This document shows, in pieces, positions 17,329 to 26,002 of a stretch of DNA of 64,000 nt. This stretch comes from Enterobacteriaceae bacterium UBA5654. GTDB lineage: Bacteria > Pseudomonadota > Gammaproteobacteria > Enterobacterales > Enterobacteriaceae. The DNA lies in assembly GCA_002421005.1 (NCBI GenBank), contig DIJC01000004.1:124001-188000 (forward strand), given 5' to 3'. The stretch's first letter is position 1. Every line of letters begins with the position of its first letter. The position numbers and the translations under genes are program-made. The notes below the pieces were generated by a model, which had not been told where the DNA came from, did not search any database, and saw nothing but the letters and a program-made list of their open reading frames with translations.

Positions 17329-18141
17329 ATGCTTCGTTCAATCGCCACCGTCTCACTTGGCGGAAGCCTGGCGGATAAAATCCGCGCCATCGCTGCGGCA
17401 GGTTTTCAGGGGGTCGAAATCTTTGACCAGGATCTGCTGAATTTCTCCGGTACACCTGCCACCCTTCGCCAACTGGCCGCCGATCTGGGGCTGCAAATTA
17501 CCCTGTTCCAGCCGTTGCGTGATGTGGAAGGTAATCCCCGCAAGGACTTTGCCGGGAGCATAGAGCGGGCGAAACGCAAAATTGCCCTGATGCACGAGCT
17601 GGGCTGCGATCGTCTGTTGCTGTGCAGCAATACCCGCGCGGACAGTTGCGCAAATCCCGATCGCCAGTGCGAAGATTTGCGCATCCTCGCCACCTTAGCC
17701 GAGCAGGAACAGATTGTCATCGGCTACGAGGCGCTGGCCTGGGGCCATCACGTTCAGCGCTGGCGGCAGGCGTGGGCGCGGGTACGGCAGGTAGACAGTT
17801 CGGCAATGGGCATTGTGCTGGACAGCTTTCATATTCTGTCGTTGGGCGACACGCTTGACGGACTGGAGGACGTTCCGCTGGAGAAACTCACCTTCGTCCA
17901 GCTGGCCGACGCGCCGAAAATGGAAATGGAGGTTCAGCAGTGGAGCCGTCATTTCCGCTGTTTTCCCGGGAAAGGACAACTGCCCGTCGTCATGCTGGCG
18001 CAGGACATTCAGCGGCGTGGCTATCGCGGACCCTGGTCGCTGGAAATTTTTAATGACAGCTATCAGGCAGCACCGATGGCGGATATCGCCAGAGAAGGCA
18101 ACAATTCTTTATTGTGGCTGGAAAAACAGCTGAAGGAATAA
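17329..18141 (+). CDS. 3-dehydroshikimate dehydratase-type TIM-barrel protein
   Basis: A 270-residue protein of the sugar-phosphate isomerase/epimerase (xylose isomerase-like TIM barrel) superfamily. Its best remembered match is the N-terminal dehydratase domain of Pseudomonas QuiC: the opening SIATVSLGGSL, IAAAGF.GVEIF, ITLFQPLRDVEG, GYEALAWGHHV, LDSFHILSL, WSRHFRCFPGKG and SLEIFND all agree. The expected metal ligands fall at Glu134, Asp165, Gln191 and Glu239. That enzyme turns 3-dehydroshikimate into protocatechuate. Here it is single-domain, without the C-terminal dioxygenase-like part. The start was set at an AAGGAGG ribosome site. It is absent from this locus in E. coli. Confidence 0.72.
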   Translation: MLRSIATVSLGGSLADKIRAIAAAGFQGVEIFDQDLLNFSGTPATLRQLAADLGLQITLFQPLRDVEGNPRKDFAGSIERAKRKIALMHELGCDRLLLCSNTRADSCANPDRQCEDLRILATLAEQEQIVIGYEALAWGHHVQRWRQAWARVRQVDSSAMGIVLDSFHILSLGDTLDGLEDVPLEKLTFVQLADAPKMEMEVQQWSRHFRCFPGKGQLPVVMLAQDIQRRGYRGPWSLEIFNDSYQAAPMADIAREGNNSLLWLEKQLKE

Positions 18142-18157
18142 CCGGAAACTGCTGAAA

Positions 18158-18234
18158 TGGTGCGTCCGAATGGACTCGAACCATCGACCCCCACCATGTC
18201 AAGGTGGTGCTCTAACCAACTGAGCTACGGACGC
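18158..18234 (-). tRNA. valW: tRNA-Val(GAC), second of a tandem pair
   Basis: A 77-base minus-strand cloverleaf beginning GCGTCCGTAGCTCAG with encoded CCA. Anticodon GAC (18198-18200), acceptor GCGTCCG/CGGACGC. 12 bases downstream of the other copy, so co-transcribed. The T stem differs from its sister copy. Confidence 0.96.
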
Positions 18235-18246
18235 ACTGTAAAGAGA

Positions 18247-18323
18247 TGGTGCGTTCAATTGGACTCGAACCAACGACCCCCACCATGTCAAGGTGGTGCT
18301 CTAACCAACTGAGCTATGAACGC
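18247..18323 (-). tRNA. valV: tRNA-Val(GAC), first of a tandem pair
   Basis: A 77-base minus-strand cloverleaf beginning GCGTTCATAGCTCAG with encoded CCA. Anticodon GAC (18287-18289), acceptor GCGTTCA/TGAACGC. The valVW pair sits next to mdtK in E. coli too. Confidence 0.96.
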
Positions 18324-18474
18324 ATTGTTGTGGTTGACAACGGGGACGAATATTAGCGGCACAGCAGGGAAGTGGCAAGAGGGAAATGCTATTTTTCTTC
18401 AGTAATTCACGCGATTGCGGAACTACTGTGCAAAATGTTGAGAAAGTAGCCGCCGGGCGGCGGCTACTCTGATA

Positions 18475-19848
18475 TTAGCGCGAAGCGCGTTGCAAAATGA
18501 CGCTCGAAGGCTGACGTTGCAGAAAGCGCATTCGGATCATCATCATGATCGCCGCTGAGGTGAGTCCGATAATAAAGCCCAGCCAGAAGCCCGCCGGACC
18601 CATGCGATCCACCACTAAATCGGTTAGCGCCAGCACATAGCCGCTGGGCAATCCCAGGCACCAGTAGGCAACCAGGGTAATAAAGAAGATCGAACTGGTA
18701 TCTTTATAGCCGCGCAGTATCCCGCTGCCGATCACCTGAATCGAATCCGAAATCTGATAGATAGCCGCCAGCAGCATCAGGTGCGAGGCGAGGATCACGA
18801 CTTCCGGGTTATCGTTATACAGCAGCGCAATTGGCTCTCGCAGCGAAACGGTGAAGATAGCGGTCATAATCGCCATGCAGACCCCGACGCCCAGCCCGGT
18901 CCAGGCAGATGTCTGTGCATCCAGCGTGGAGCCTTGTCCCAGCCGGTAGCCCACGCGGATAGTGACCGCAGCACCCAGCGACAGCGGCAGTACAAACATC
19001 AGCGAACTGAAATTCAGCGCGATCTGGTGGCCCGCCACATCGACAATGCCCAGCGGTGAAACCAGCAGGGCGACGACGGCAAACAGCGTCACTTCGAAAA
19101 AGAGCGCGAGGGCGATGGGTAGCCCAAGCTGAATTAAACGCCGGATCACCGCAAAGTCCGGTTTGCCAAAGTGCATATCATTGCGGATATCCCGCATTGA
19201 GCGCGCGCTTTTGACATAGGAAAGCATACAGAACAGCATCACCCAGTAAACGGATGCGGTCGCCACGCCGCAGCCGACGCCACCCAGCTCGGGCATCCCG
19301 AAATGGCCATAAATGAATATATAGTTGACCGGAATATTGACCAGCAGGCCGCAAAAGCCAATAAACATCGCCGGTTTGGTTTTCGCCAGGCCATCGCACT
19401 GATTACGCGCCACCTGAAAGCACAGGTAGCCCGGCGCACCAAATAGCAGCGCACGCAAATAACGCACGGCTTTGTCAGCCAGTTCTGGATCGATATTGTG
19501 CATGGCATGAATGATATGCCCGGCGTTCCACAGCACCACCATCACCAGAATCGAGACAAAGCCTGCCAGCCAGAAACCCTGACGCACCTGATGGGCGATG
19601 CGATCGCGTCGCCCGGAACCATTAAGCTGGGCAATGACCGGCGTCAGTGCCAGCAGCAGGCCATGACCAAAGAGGATAGCGGGTAGCCAGATGGAAGTGC
19701 CAATCGCGACGGCGGCCATATCCGTCGCGCTATATCCACCTGCCATAACCGTATCGACAAAGCCCATTGCCGTCTGGGCAACCTGAGCGATAATAACTGG
19801 AATGGCCAGCGCCAGAAGCTGACGCGCCTCTTTGAGATACTTCTGCAC
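18475..19848 (-). CDS. mdtK: Multidrug efflux protein MdtK (NorM, MATE family)
   Basis: A 457-residue cation-coupled MATE transporter exporting fluoroquinolones and other cationic drugs, with 12 predicted membrane segments. The family landmarks QTAMGFVDTVMAGGYSATDM (helix 1-2) and the repeat-half counterpart ALALFFEVTLFAVVALLVSP are present. Length matches E. coli MdtK. It is divergent from ribE. Confidence 0.96.
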   Translation of the reverse strand: MQKYLKEARQLLALAIPVIIAQVAQTAMGFVDTVMAGGYSATDMAAVAIGTSIWLPAILFGHGLLLALTPVIAQLNGSGRRDRIAHQVRQGFWLAGFVSILVMVVLWNAGHIIHAMHNIDPELADKAVRYLRALLFGAPGYLCFQVARNQCDGLAKTKPAMFIGFCGLLVNIPVNYIFIYGHFGMPELGGVGCGVATASVYWVMLFCMLSYVKSARSMRDIRNDMHFGKPDFAVIRRLIQLGLPIALALFFEVTLFAVVALLVSPLGIVDVAGHQIALNFSSLMFVLPLSLGAAVTIRVGYRLGQGSTLDAQTSAWTGLGVGVCMAIMTAIFTVSLREPIALLYNDNPEVVILASHLMLLAAIYQISDSIQVIGSGILRGYKDTSSIFFITLVAYWCLGLPSGYVLALTDLVVDRMGPAGFWLGFIIGLTSAAIMMMIRMRFLQRQPSSVILQRASR

Positions 19849-20078
19849 GTGAACACCTTGAGTATTGTAGTTATTTAAGAGACAAAAAAGCCGCCATTAA
19901 GGGCAGCGAAAAAGAATTTTCAAGAGGTTATCTGGCTATTGTAACGGGGATTATTGATTAAGCCAGTGAAAAAGTCATAAGCGCACATAGCGGACTGGCA
20001 AGGCTATTTTCCACCTGTTATTGTGCGTAGCAGAAATACAGCGATTAAAACGTAATGATGGCATACAGGAGTCAAGGC

Positions 20079-20720
20079 ATGTTTACTGGTATTGTACAGG
20101 GCACGGCAAAAATCGTGTCCATTGATGAGAAACCTAATTTCCGCACTCACGTCGTCGCGCTCCCCCCGGAGATGCTGGATGGGCTGGAGACGGGGGCATC
20201 GGTGGCTCACAATGGCTGCTGCCTGACAGTGACCGAGATTAACGGCAGCCACATTAGCTTCGATTTAATGAAAGAAACGTTACGCATCACGAATCTGGGC
20301 GACTTAAAAGTCGGTGATGAAGTTAACGTCGAGCGGGCGGCAAAATTCAGCGATGAAATTGGCGGGCATTTGATGTCCGGCCATATTATGACCACCGCAG
20401 AGGTGTCAAAAATACTCACCTCGGAAAACAATCGCCAGATTTGGTTTAAACTCCAGGATCCGGCGCTGATGAAATACATCCTGTATAAAGGATTTATCGG
20501 CGTGGACGGTATTAGCCTGACGGTGGGCGAGGTGACGGCAACACGTTTTTGCGTATATTTAATTCCAGAGACGCTTCAGCGCACCACGCTTGGGAAGAAA
20601 AAACTGGGGCACCGCATTAACATAGAAATTGACCCGCAAACGCAGGCGGTCGTTGATACCGTAGAGCGGGTGCTGGCCTCACGCGAAGCGGCGCTGCTTC
20701 AGGCGCAGTCAGCAGAGTAA
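20079..20720 (+). CDS. ribE: Riboflavin synthase alpha chain
   Basis: A 213-residue enzyme that dismutates two 6,7-dimethyl-8-ribityllumazine molecules to riboflavin. It has two lumazine-binding domains, each opening with the family pattern (MFTGIVQG at the N-terminus; HLMSGHIMTTAE for the second repeat at about 98). Start chosen at MFTGIV with AGGAG upstream. Also called ribC in E. coli. No FMN riboswitch is visible upstream. Confidence 0.96.
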   Translation: MFTGIVQGTAKIVSIDEKPNFRTHVVALPPEMLDGLETGASVAHNGCCLTVTEINGSHISFDLMKETLRITNLGDLKVGDEVNVERAAKFSDEIGGHLMSGHIMTTAEVSKILTSENNRQIWFKLQDPALMKYILYKGFIGVDGISLTVGEVTATRFCVYLIPETLQRTTLGKKKLGHRINIEIDPQTQAVVDTVERVLASREAALLQAQSAE

Positions 20721-20752
20721 AAAATAACCCCGGCAAGCCGGGGTTATTTTTA
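20720..20752. terminator. Bidirectional terminator between ribE and cfa
   Basis: Stem AATAACCCCGGC/GCCGGGGTTATT with a 2-base apex, flanked by A and T runs. Confidence 0.88.
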
Positions 20753-20756
20753 TCGA

Positions 20757-21905
20757 TTAACGCGCGACCCGCAGGCCGTTTTCCACGCCGCGCGAAAATA
20801 CCACCTGCCAGAGCTGAATATCCCGCGCGCGAAAGGCGCCGGCACAGGCATTCAGGTAATAGCTGAACATCCGCCGGAAACGCTCCGAATAGTTATCCGC
20901 AATTTCTGGCCAGGATTCGATAAAGCGCTCGTGCCAGGCCATCAGCGTTTTATCGTAATCGGCACCAAAATTATGCCAGTCCTCCATCACAAAATGCGGC
21001 TCGCTGGCGACAGCCATCTGGCGCACTGAGGGCAGGCAGCCGTTCGGGAAGATGTATTTATCAATCCACGGATCGACATTATTGTCGGTTTTTTTCGAAC
21101 CGATAGTGTGCAGCAGGAAAATACCGTCCGGTTTCAGGTTACGGTCAACAATTTCAAAATAGGTTTTATAGTTTTTGGGGCCGACGTGCTCAAACATTCC
21201 GACCGACACAATGCGGTCAAACTGATCCTGCAAATCGCGATAATCTTCAAGCAGAATGGTCACGTCCAGACCTTCACAGCGCGCCTGCGCCATCTTTTGC
21301 TGCTCGGCGGAAATGGTGACGCCGGTGACGCTTACGTCATAATTTTTCGCCATCCACGACGCCAGACCGCCCCAGCCGCAGCCGATATCCAGTACCCGCA
21401 TCCCCGGCTCAAGCTGCAATTTTTCGCAGATAAGTTGCAGTTTGGCACGCTGCGCATCCACCAGATTATCGGCTTCTTTCCAGTAGGCGCAGGAATACTG
21501 CATGTACGGGTCAAGCATTCGGCTGAACAGGTCGTTACCAAGATCGTAATGTTCTTTGCCGACAATCCAGGCTCTTTTTTTACTTTGCAGATTGAACAGG
21601 CGACCGGCGGCAACGCGCAGGGTATCTTTCAGATGGTGAGGGAGCTGGCTTTCCAGCCCGGCACGCAGCACTTTGGTAAAAAACATATCCAGCCGGTCAC
21701 ATTCCCACCAGCCGTCCATGTAACTTTCCCCAAGGCCGAGTGAACCCTCCTGCAACACGCGCCGGAAGAACTGCGGGTTTTTGATCCGCACATCATAAGG
21801 GGCGGTGCCGTTAATGGCGATTCCGGCACGACTGAGTAACTCATTAGTAATGCGATACCAGTCATCATCCGGGATGTTAACGTCTTCTATACACGATGAA
21901 CTCAT
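20757..21905 (-). CDS. cfa: Cyclopropane fatty acid synthase
   Basis: A 382-residue SAM-dependent enzyme that adds a methylene bridge to unsaturated acyl chains of membrane phospholipids. The SAM-binding motif VLDIGCGWGGLA and the conserved WKEAD-preceding cysteine (MQYSCAYW) are visible. Length equals E. coli Cfa. A strong sigma-70-type promoter about 214 bases upstream gives a long leader, as in E. coli, where that leader is the target of RydC and CpxQ. A SlyA-type palindrome lies just before that promoter (listed separately). Confidence 0.97.
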   Translation of the reverse strand: MSSSCIEDVNIPDDDWYRITNELLSRAGIAINGTAPYDVRIKNPQFFRRVLQEGSLGLGESYMDGWWECDRLDMFFTKVLRAGLESQLPHHLKDTLRVAAGRLFNLQSKKRAWIVGKEHYDLGNDLFSRMLDPYMQYSCAYWKEADNLVDAQRAKLQLICEKLQLEPGMRVLDIGCGWGGLASWMAKNYDVSVTGVTISAEQQKMAQARCEGLDVTILLEDYRDLQDQFDRIVSVGMFEHVGPKNYKTYFEIVDRNLKPDGIFLLHTIGSKKTDNNVDPWIDKYIFPNGCLPSVRQMAVASEPHFVMEDWHNFGADYDKTLMAWHERFIESWPEIADNYSERFRRMFSYYLNACAGAFRARDIQLWQVVFSRGVENGLRVAR

Positions 21906-22125
21906 AGCTTCTCCATCACGCGTATGTGATCAGAACCTTTTAACAGCGTAGATGCTATTTTTGGGTTGTGAGAAATCTCACGGAAAATCCGTAAGCCTGC
22001 TATCCGACGTAGAAACAGAGGAAGGGAGAGTACCCTTGCCGAAATGCCATCCGTGGTTAAAACGGGTGAGTTCCTCCACCCGCTAAGTATCACTGATTTA
22101 TCGTAATTATAAGACAACGAAAACC

Positions 22126-22154
22126 AGTATAGGACGCTAAACTCGCTGATTCAA
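22126..22154 (-). promoter_or_regulatory. Distal cfa promoter (sigma-70 type)
   Basis: On the minus strand, -35 TTGAAT (22149-22154), an exact 17-base spacer and -10 TATACT (22126-22131). It predicts transcription starting near 22119 and a ~214-base cfa leader, close to the E. coli distal cfa promoter. Confidence 0.75.
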
Positions 22155-22163
22155 TACAAAAGT

Positions 22164-22175
22164 CTTAGCAAGCTA
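22164..22175. promoter_or_regulatory. SlyA-type palindrome upstream of cfa
   Basis: A perfect TTAGCAAGCTAA, identical to the box in the slyA promoter of this same window. It is centred about 50 bases before the predicted distal cfa start, just upstream of the -35. Confidence 0.6.
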
Positions 22176-22195
22176 ATTACATGCATACAACATAA

Positions 22196-23392
22196 TCAGG
22201 CGCGACAGGACTTTTTATCTTCATCGTGTGCGACGGTGACGTTGCCGTTACGCTGCATCCGATAGCCCAGCCCCGCCAGCAATACGGTCGTCAGCATCAC
22301 GCTGGTGGTGGTCAACAGCGGCGTCGCCATCAGCGAGGAAACCGCCAGGCTTGCCAGGAAACATAACCCGAGCTGTAACGTGTTCTGAAGCGCGGCGGCG
22401 CGTCCCGTGGCCTGCGGGAAGGGGCGTAAGGCCTGGGCGACCACAATCGGGTAAATCGCCCCGTTGACCAGCGCCATGATGCAAAACGGGATTAACAATG
22501 CAGTCAGAGAAGCTCCGTCGGTCAGGCCGATGCCCCAGGTCGCCACCACGCTTAATGCATAAACGCTCAGCAGCCAGGGCAGCAGACGCGCACCCTGCCA
22601 TTTTTGCAGCGCAGCGCGACAGCCGTAACCACCGGCCAGAAAAGCGATAGTTTGCGGTACATAGCTCAGGCCAATCACGCCAGGCCCATAGCCCATCGCG
22701 CTGAGAATAAACGGTGAACCCGTGAGCCAGGCAAAGAAGCTGGCAGAGCAGGCGGCATAAATCAGCACGTTGCCGCAATACGGGCGCGAACGCAACAGGG
22801 TCGCAAACGTCAGGGGACTGCGATCTTCAGGCGCTTTTTTCGGGGCGGGTTTCAGACGCAGGGCGGGCAGCATCAGCAGGATCGTAATAACGAAAAGAGT
22901 GGCGAAAATCGCCCGCCAGTCAAAATGTACCAGCAGCCAGCTTCCCAGCAGCGGTGCCAGCGCCGGAGAAAGCCCGACCAGCGGCATGATGGTGGCGAAG
23001 ATACGATTAATTCGTTGGGCCGGATAATAATCGGTGACCATCGTCTGCCAGGTGACCGCCGCCGCGCAGACACCTGCCGCCTGGACAAACCGCAGGATCA
23101 GCAGGGTGGTGGCATCCTGAACCCAGAGCATCCCCAGGCAACCGAGCGCAAAAATAGCCAGCCCGCTTAGCAGAACCGGACGCCGGCCGTAACGATCCGA
23201 CAATGGCCCCCAAATTAACTGGGTCAGTGCGAAGCCTGCCAGAAACAGACTTAAGCTGGCGCTGACCGCAGCGGCTGGAGTATTCAGGTCGCGCTGGATC
23301 GCCGCAAACGCCGGTAAATACATGTCGGTGGCCAGAAAACCCAGCACGCTCAGCCCGGCAAGCCAGACCAGAAAACCTTTTCCAGGTTGCAT
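22196..23392 (-). CDS. punC: Purine/purine nucleoside MFS transporter PunC (YdhC)
   Basis: A 398-residue major facilitator (DHA1/Bcr-CflA type) with 12 membrane segments. The motif A region is LSDRYGRRPVLL after helix 2, and ATDMYLPAFAAI follows helix 1, typical of Bcr-like drug transporters. Named punC in E. coli after purine-transport work. The start was set at MQPGKGFLVWLAGLS as in E. coli; the upstream extension of 18 codons was rejected. Divergent from its regulator punR. Confidence 0.9.
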   Translation of the reverse strand: MQPGKGFLVWLAGLSVLGFLATDMYLPAFAAIQRDLNTPAAAVSASLSLFLAGFALTQLIWGPLSDRYGRRPVLLSGLAIFALGCLGMLWVQDATTLLILRFVQAAGVCAAAVTWQTMVTDYYPAQRINRIFATIMPLVGLSPALAPLLGSWLLVHFDWRAIFATLFVITILLMLPALRLKPAPKKAPEDRSPLTFATLLRSRPYCGNVLIYAACSASFFAWLTGSPFILSAMGYGPGVIGLSYVPQTIAFLAGGYGCRAALQKWQGARLLPWLLSVYALSVVATWGIGLTDGASLTALLIPFCIMALVNGAIYPIVVAQALRPFPQATGRAAALQNTLQLGLCFLASLAVSSLMATPLLTTTSVMLTTVLLAGLGYRMQRNGNVTVAHDEDKKSCRA

Positions 23393-23504
23393 CGTTATTC
23401 TCTTATTGATGACAGATGATAGTGCGCCAGAGTGTAGGCAGTGCATTCCGGCTTGTGAAACGCTAATATTTGCGCGGTGACATCAAAAAATTTGCAGGCA
23501 GAAA

Positions 23505-24434
23505 ATGTGGTCGGAATATTCCCTCGAAGTGATAGATGCGGTCGCGCGCAACGGCAGTTTCAGCGCTGCTGCCCAGGAATTGCATCGTGTGCCTTCTGCG
23601 GTCAGCTATACCGTGCGGCAAATTGAGGAATGGCTGGGCGTTAGTCTCTTTGAGCGGCGGCACCGGGATGTGGAATTAACGCCTGCCGGGAGCTGGTTTT
23701 TGAAAGAAGGGCGGACTGTTATCAAAAAAATGCAGATCACCCGTCAGCAGTGCCAGCAAATCGCTCACGGCTGGCGCAGTCAGTTGCCGATTGCGGTGGA
23801 TAATATTGTCCGCCCGGAGCGAACCCGGCAGATGATTGTCGATTTTTACCGTCACTTTCCCGACGTGGAGCTTATTGTCTTCCAGGAAGTGTTTAACGGT
23901 GTCTGGGATGCCCTCGCCGACGGGCGGGTGGAGCTGGCCATTGGCGCAACCCAGGCGATCCCGGTCGGCGGGCGCTACGCGTTTCGCGATATGGGAATGC
24001 TAAGCTGGCGCTGCGTGGTCGCCCACGATCATCCGCTGGCGAGTCTGCCGGGGCCGCTGAGCGATGATGAGTTGCGCAACTGGCCGTCGCTGGTACGTGA
24101 AGACACCTCGCGTTCGCTGCCCAAGCGCATTACCTGGCTACTGGATAATCAGAAACGGGTCGTGGTGCCGGACTGGGGATCGTCGGCAACCTGTATTTCC
24201 GCCGGACTGTGCGTGGCGATGGTGCCCGCGCATTTTGCCCGTCCGTGGATTGACAACGGAAAGTGGCGGGCGCTGGAACTCGAGAATCCTTTTCCCGATG
24301 CCGCCTGCTGCCTGACCTGGCAGCAAAGCGATATCTCACCTGCGCTGGCGTGGCTGCTGGAGTATCTGGGGGACAGTGAAACGCTGAACCGGGAATGGCT
24401 GCGGGAGCCGGACGCTGCGGCTCCCGATGAATAA
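23505..24434 (+). CDS. punR: LysR-type regulator PunR (YdhB)
   Basis: A 309-residue LysR-family regulator with an N-terminal winged HTH (NGSFSAAAQELHRVPSAVSY) and a periplasmic-binding-protein-like effector domain. In E. coli PunR activates the adjacent divergent punC. The 112-base intergenic space (23393-23504) should contain its operator; I could not single out one T-N11-A site. Convergent with purR. Confidence 0.9.
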   Translation: MWSEYSLEVIDAVARNGSFSAAAQELHRVPSAVSYTVRQIEEWLGVSLFERRHRDVELTPAGSWFLKEGRTVIKKMQITRQQCQQIAHGWRSQLPIAVDNIVRPERTRQMIVDFYRHFPDVELIVFQEVFNGVWDALADGRVELAIGATQAIPVGGRYAFRDMGMLSWRCVVAHDHPLASLPGPLSDDELRNWPSLVREDTSRSLPKRITWLLDNQKRVVVPDWGSSATCISAGLCVAMVPAHFARPWIDNGKWRALELENPFPDAACCLTWQQSDISPALAWLLEYLGDSETLNREWLREPDAAAPDE

Positions 24435-24435
24435 C

Positions 24436-25461
24436 TTAACGCCGATAGTCCACAAACGGGCCGTCGGCCACCGAGCGACGTTCGACCAGGCGCGGATGCA
24501 CTTCAATAGACTTCGACTCGACGCGTTTATTAACGATACGATCCAGCAGCATATTAAACGCCGCTTCGCCGAGGGAATCCTTCGGCTGATGGATGGTGGT
24601 CAGCGCCGGAGTAAAAAACTCCGCGTTGCGCACATTATCATAGCCAATGACTGAAATATCCTGCGGCACCCGCAGACCCATTTCATCAGCGGCGCACAGT
24701 GCGCCCATGGCCATAATATCACCGCCGCAAAAGACCGCCGTCGGGCGATGGGCCTGATTAAGGATCTGCTGCATCGCGTGGTAGCCGGATTCCGGTTCAA
24801 AATCACCCTGCACAATCCACGGCTGCGGAATAGTGATCTGCGCTTCTTCCATCGCCTTCAGGAAACCGCTCAGGCGACCTGCGCCGGTATTGCGCTCCAG
24901 GGCGCCAGGGATAATACCGATGTCCCGGTGCCCGCGTTCGATCAGGTAGCGCCCGGCCATGTAGCCGCCTTCAAAGGCGTTATCAATGACCGAGTCGGTG
25001 AAGTCAGCTTTCGCCTCGCCCCAGTCCATTACCACCATTGGAATATGCCGGTACTCTTCGAGCATGGTCAGCAGGGGAGCCGGATATTCAGAACACATGA
25101 CCAGCAGGCCATCGACGCGCTTTTGCGCCATCATCGACAAATAGGCCTGCTGTTTTTCAATATCGTTCCAGGCGTTACCGAGGATCAGGGTATAGCCTTT
25201 CTGGAAACAGCTTTTCTCGACCGCCTCAATAATTTCCGCAAAATAGGCGGCTTCGCTGCTGGTCGCCAGCAGGCCAATTGATTTGGTGTGGTTGACCTTC
25301 AGACTGCGGGCAACCGCACTCGGGGAATAGTGAAGTTCTTTTATCGCCGCCCATACCGCCTCACGAGTGTCTTCCGCTACAAAACGCGTTTTGTTAATAA
25401 CATGTGATACGGTTGTAGTGGAAACGTTTGCGCGCTTCGCGACATCTTTAATTGTTGCCAT
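24436..25461 (-). CDS. purR: Purine repressor PurR
   Basis: A 341-residue LacI-family repressor that binds hypoxanthine or guanine and shuts down purine synthesis genes. The DNA-binding head MATIKDVAKRANVSTTTVSH and hinge helix (SPSAVARSLKV) match E. coli. The start was set at MATIKD; a 26-codon upstream extension was rejected. Two PurR boxes (listed separately) indicate autoregulation. Confidence 0.97.
   Translation of the reverse strand: MATIKDVAKRANVSTTTVSHVINKTRFVAEDTREAVWAAIKELHYSPSAVARSLKVNHTKSIGLLATSSEAAYFAEIIEAVEKSCFQKGYTLILGNAWNDIEKQQAYLSMMAQKRVDGLLVMCSEYPAPLLTMLEEYRHIPMVVMDWGEAKADFTDSVIDNAFEGGYMAGRYLIERGHRDIGIIPGALERNTGAGRLSGFLKAMEEAQITIPQPWIVQGDFEPESGYHAMQQILNQAHRPTAVFCGGDIMAMGALCAADEMGLRVPQDISVIGYDNVRNAEFFTPALTTIHQPKDSLGEAAFNMLLDRIVNKRVESKSIEVHPRLVERRSVADGPFVDYRR
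25419..25434. promoter_or_regulatory. PurR operator 2, inside purR codons ~10-15
   Basis: CGCGCAAACGTTTCCA on the minus strand fits the PurR consensus core GCAAACGTTTNC. Confidence 0.7.
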
Positions 25462-25502
25462 TAAAATCTTACTCCAGACCCGATTACTGAACGCCTGCAA
25501 AT

Positions 25503-25520
25503 AAAGGTAAACGTTTGCCT
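25503..25520. promoter_or_regulatory. PurR operator 1 upstream of purR
   Basis: AGGCAAACGTTTACCTTT (minus strand), a near-perfect PurR box ~45 bases before the start codon, as in the autoregulated E. coli gene. Confidence 0.88.
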
Positions 25521-25758
25521 GCACACACCCCTGGCGCAAAATGTGATGATTGCAACAGGTCGGGAAAACGACACAGAACGTCAGGTGGGGGTCAATGGCT
25601 GGTACGCTTATAATTAAGCGTGGAATTTTGGCCGATTCTGAGCAAAAGGGAAAGCGAAAAAATGGCGATCAATCTAAATCAGGCAAGATTTTCACCGTCA
25701 GGTGTGTAAAAATGAACAAGCTCACTTTTCACAGGGTAATAACAAGGAGTAAAAATTG

Positions 25759-25848
25759 ATGAGTACCGATCTTAAGTTTTCTCTGGTAACGACGATTATT
25801 GTTCTGGGTCTGATTGTTGCCAGCGGTCTGGTTGCTGCGCTGCATTGA
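25759..25848 (+). CDS. ynhF: Small membrane protein YnhF
   Basis: A 29-residue single-span inner-membrane protein beginning MSTDLKFSLVTTIIVLGLIV and ending in an Ala-Leu-His tail; nearly identical to E. coli YnhF (Ser for Val at residue 22 and Val for Thr at 25). AGGAG lies 9 bases before the ATG. Function unknown; E. coli YnhF is described as a stress-induced small protein that keeps its formyl-Met. It lies between purR and ydhP as in E. coli. Confidence 0.93.
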   Translation: MSTDLKFSLVTTIIVLGLIVASGLVAALH

Positions 25849-26002
25849 TTTTCCGGGGGAGGGCCACCTCCCTCGCTGATTGTTCTCTTTTCCGCAATAC
25901 TCTTTTGCCATTTATGTAACTTCTGTTTTTTTGTGATTAATGTCATGCTTTTGACATCTTTTCGTCGTGCCGTTATTTCGACGGCTGAAACGGAGTCTGT
26001 GC

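Noticed and set aside
19849..20078. FMN riboswitch upstream of ribE
   Set aside because: The conserved RFN element motifs are not present; in enterobacteria the element precedes ribB, not ribE.
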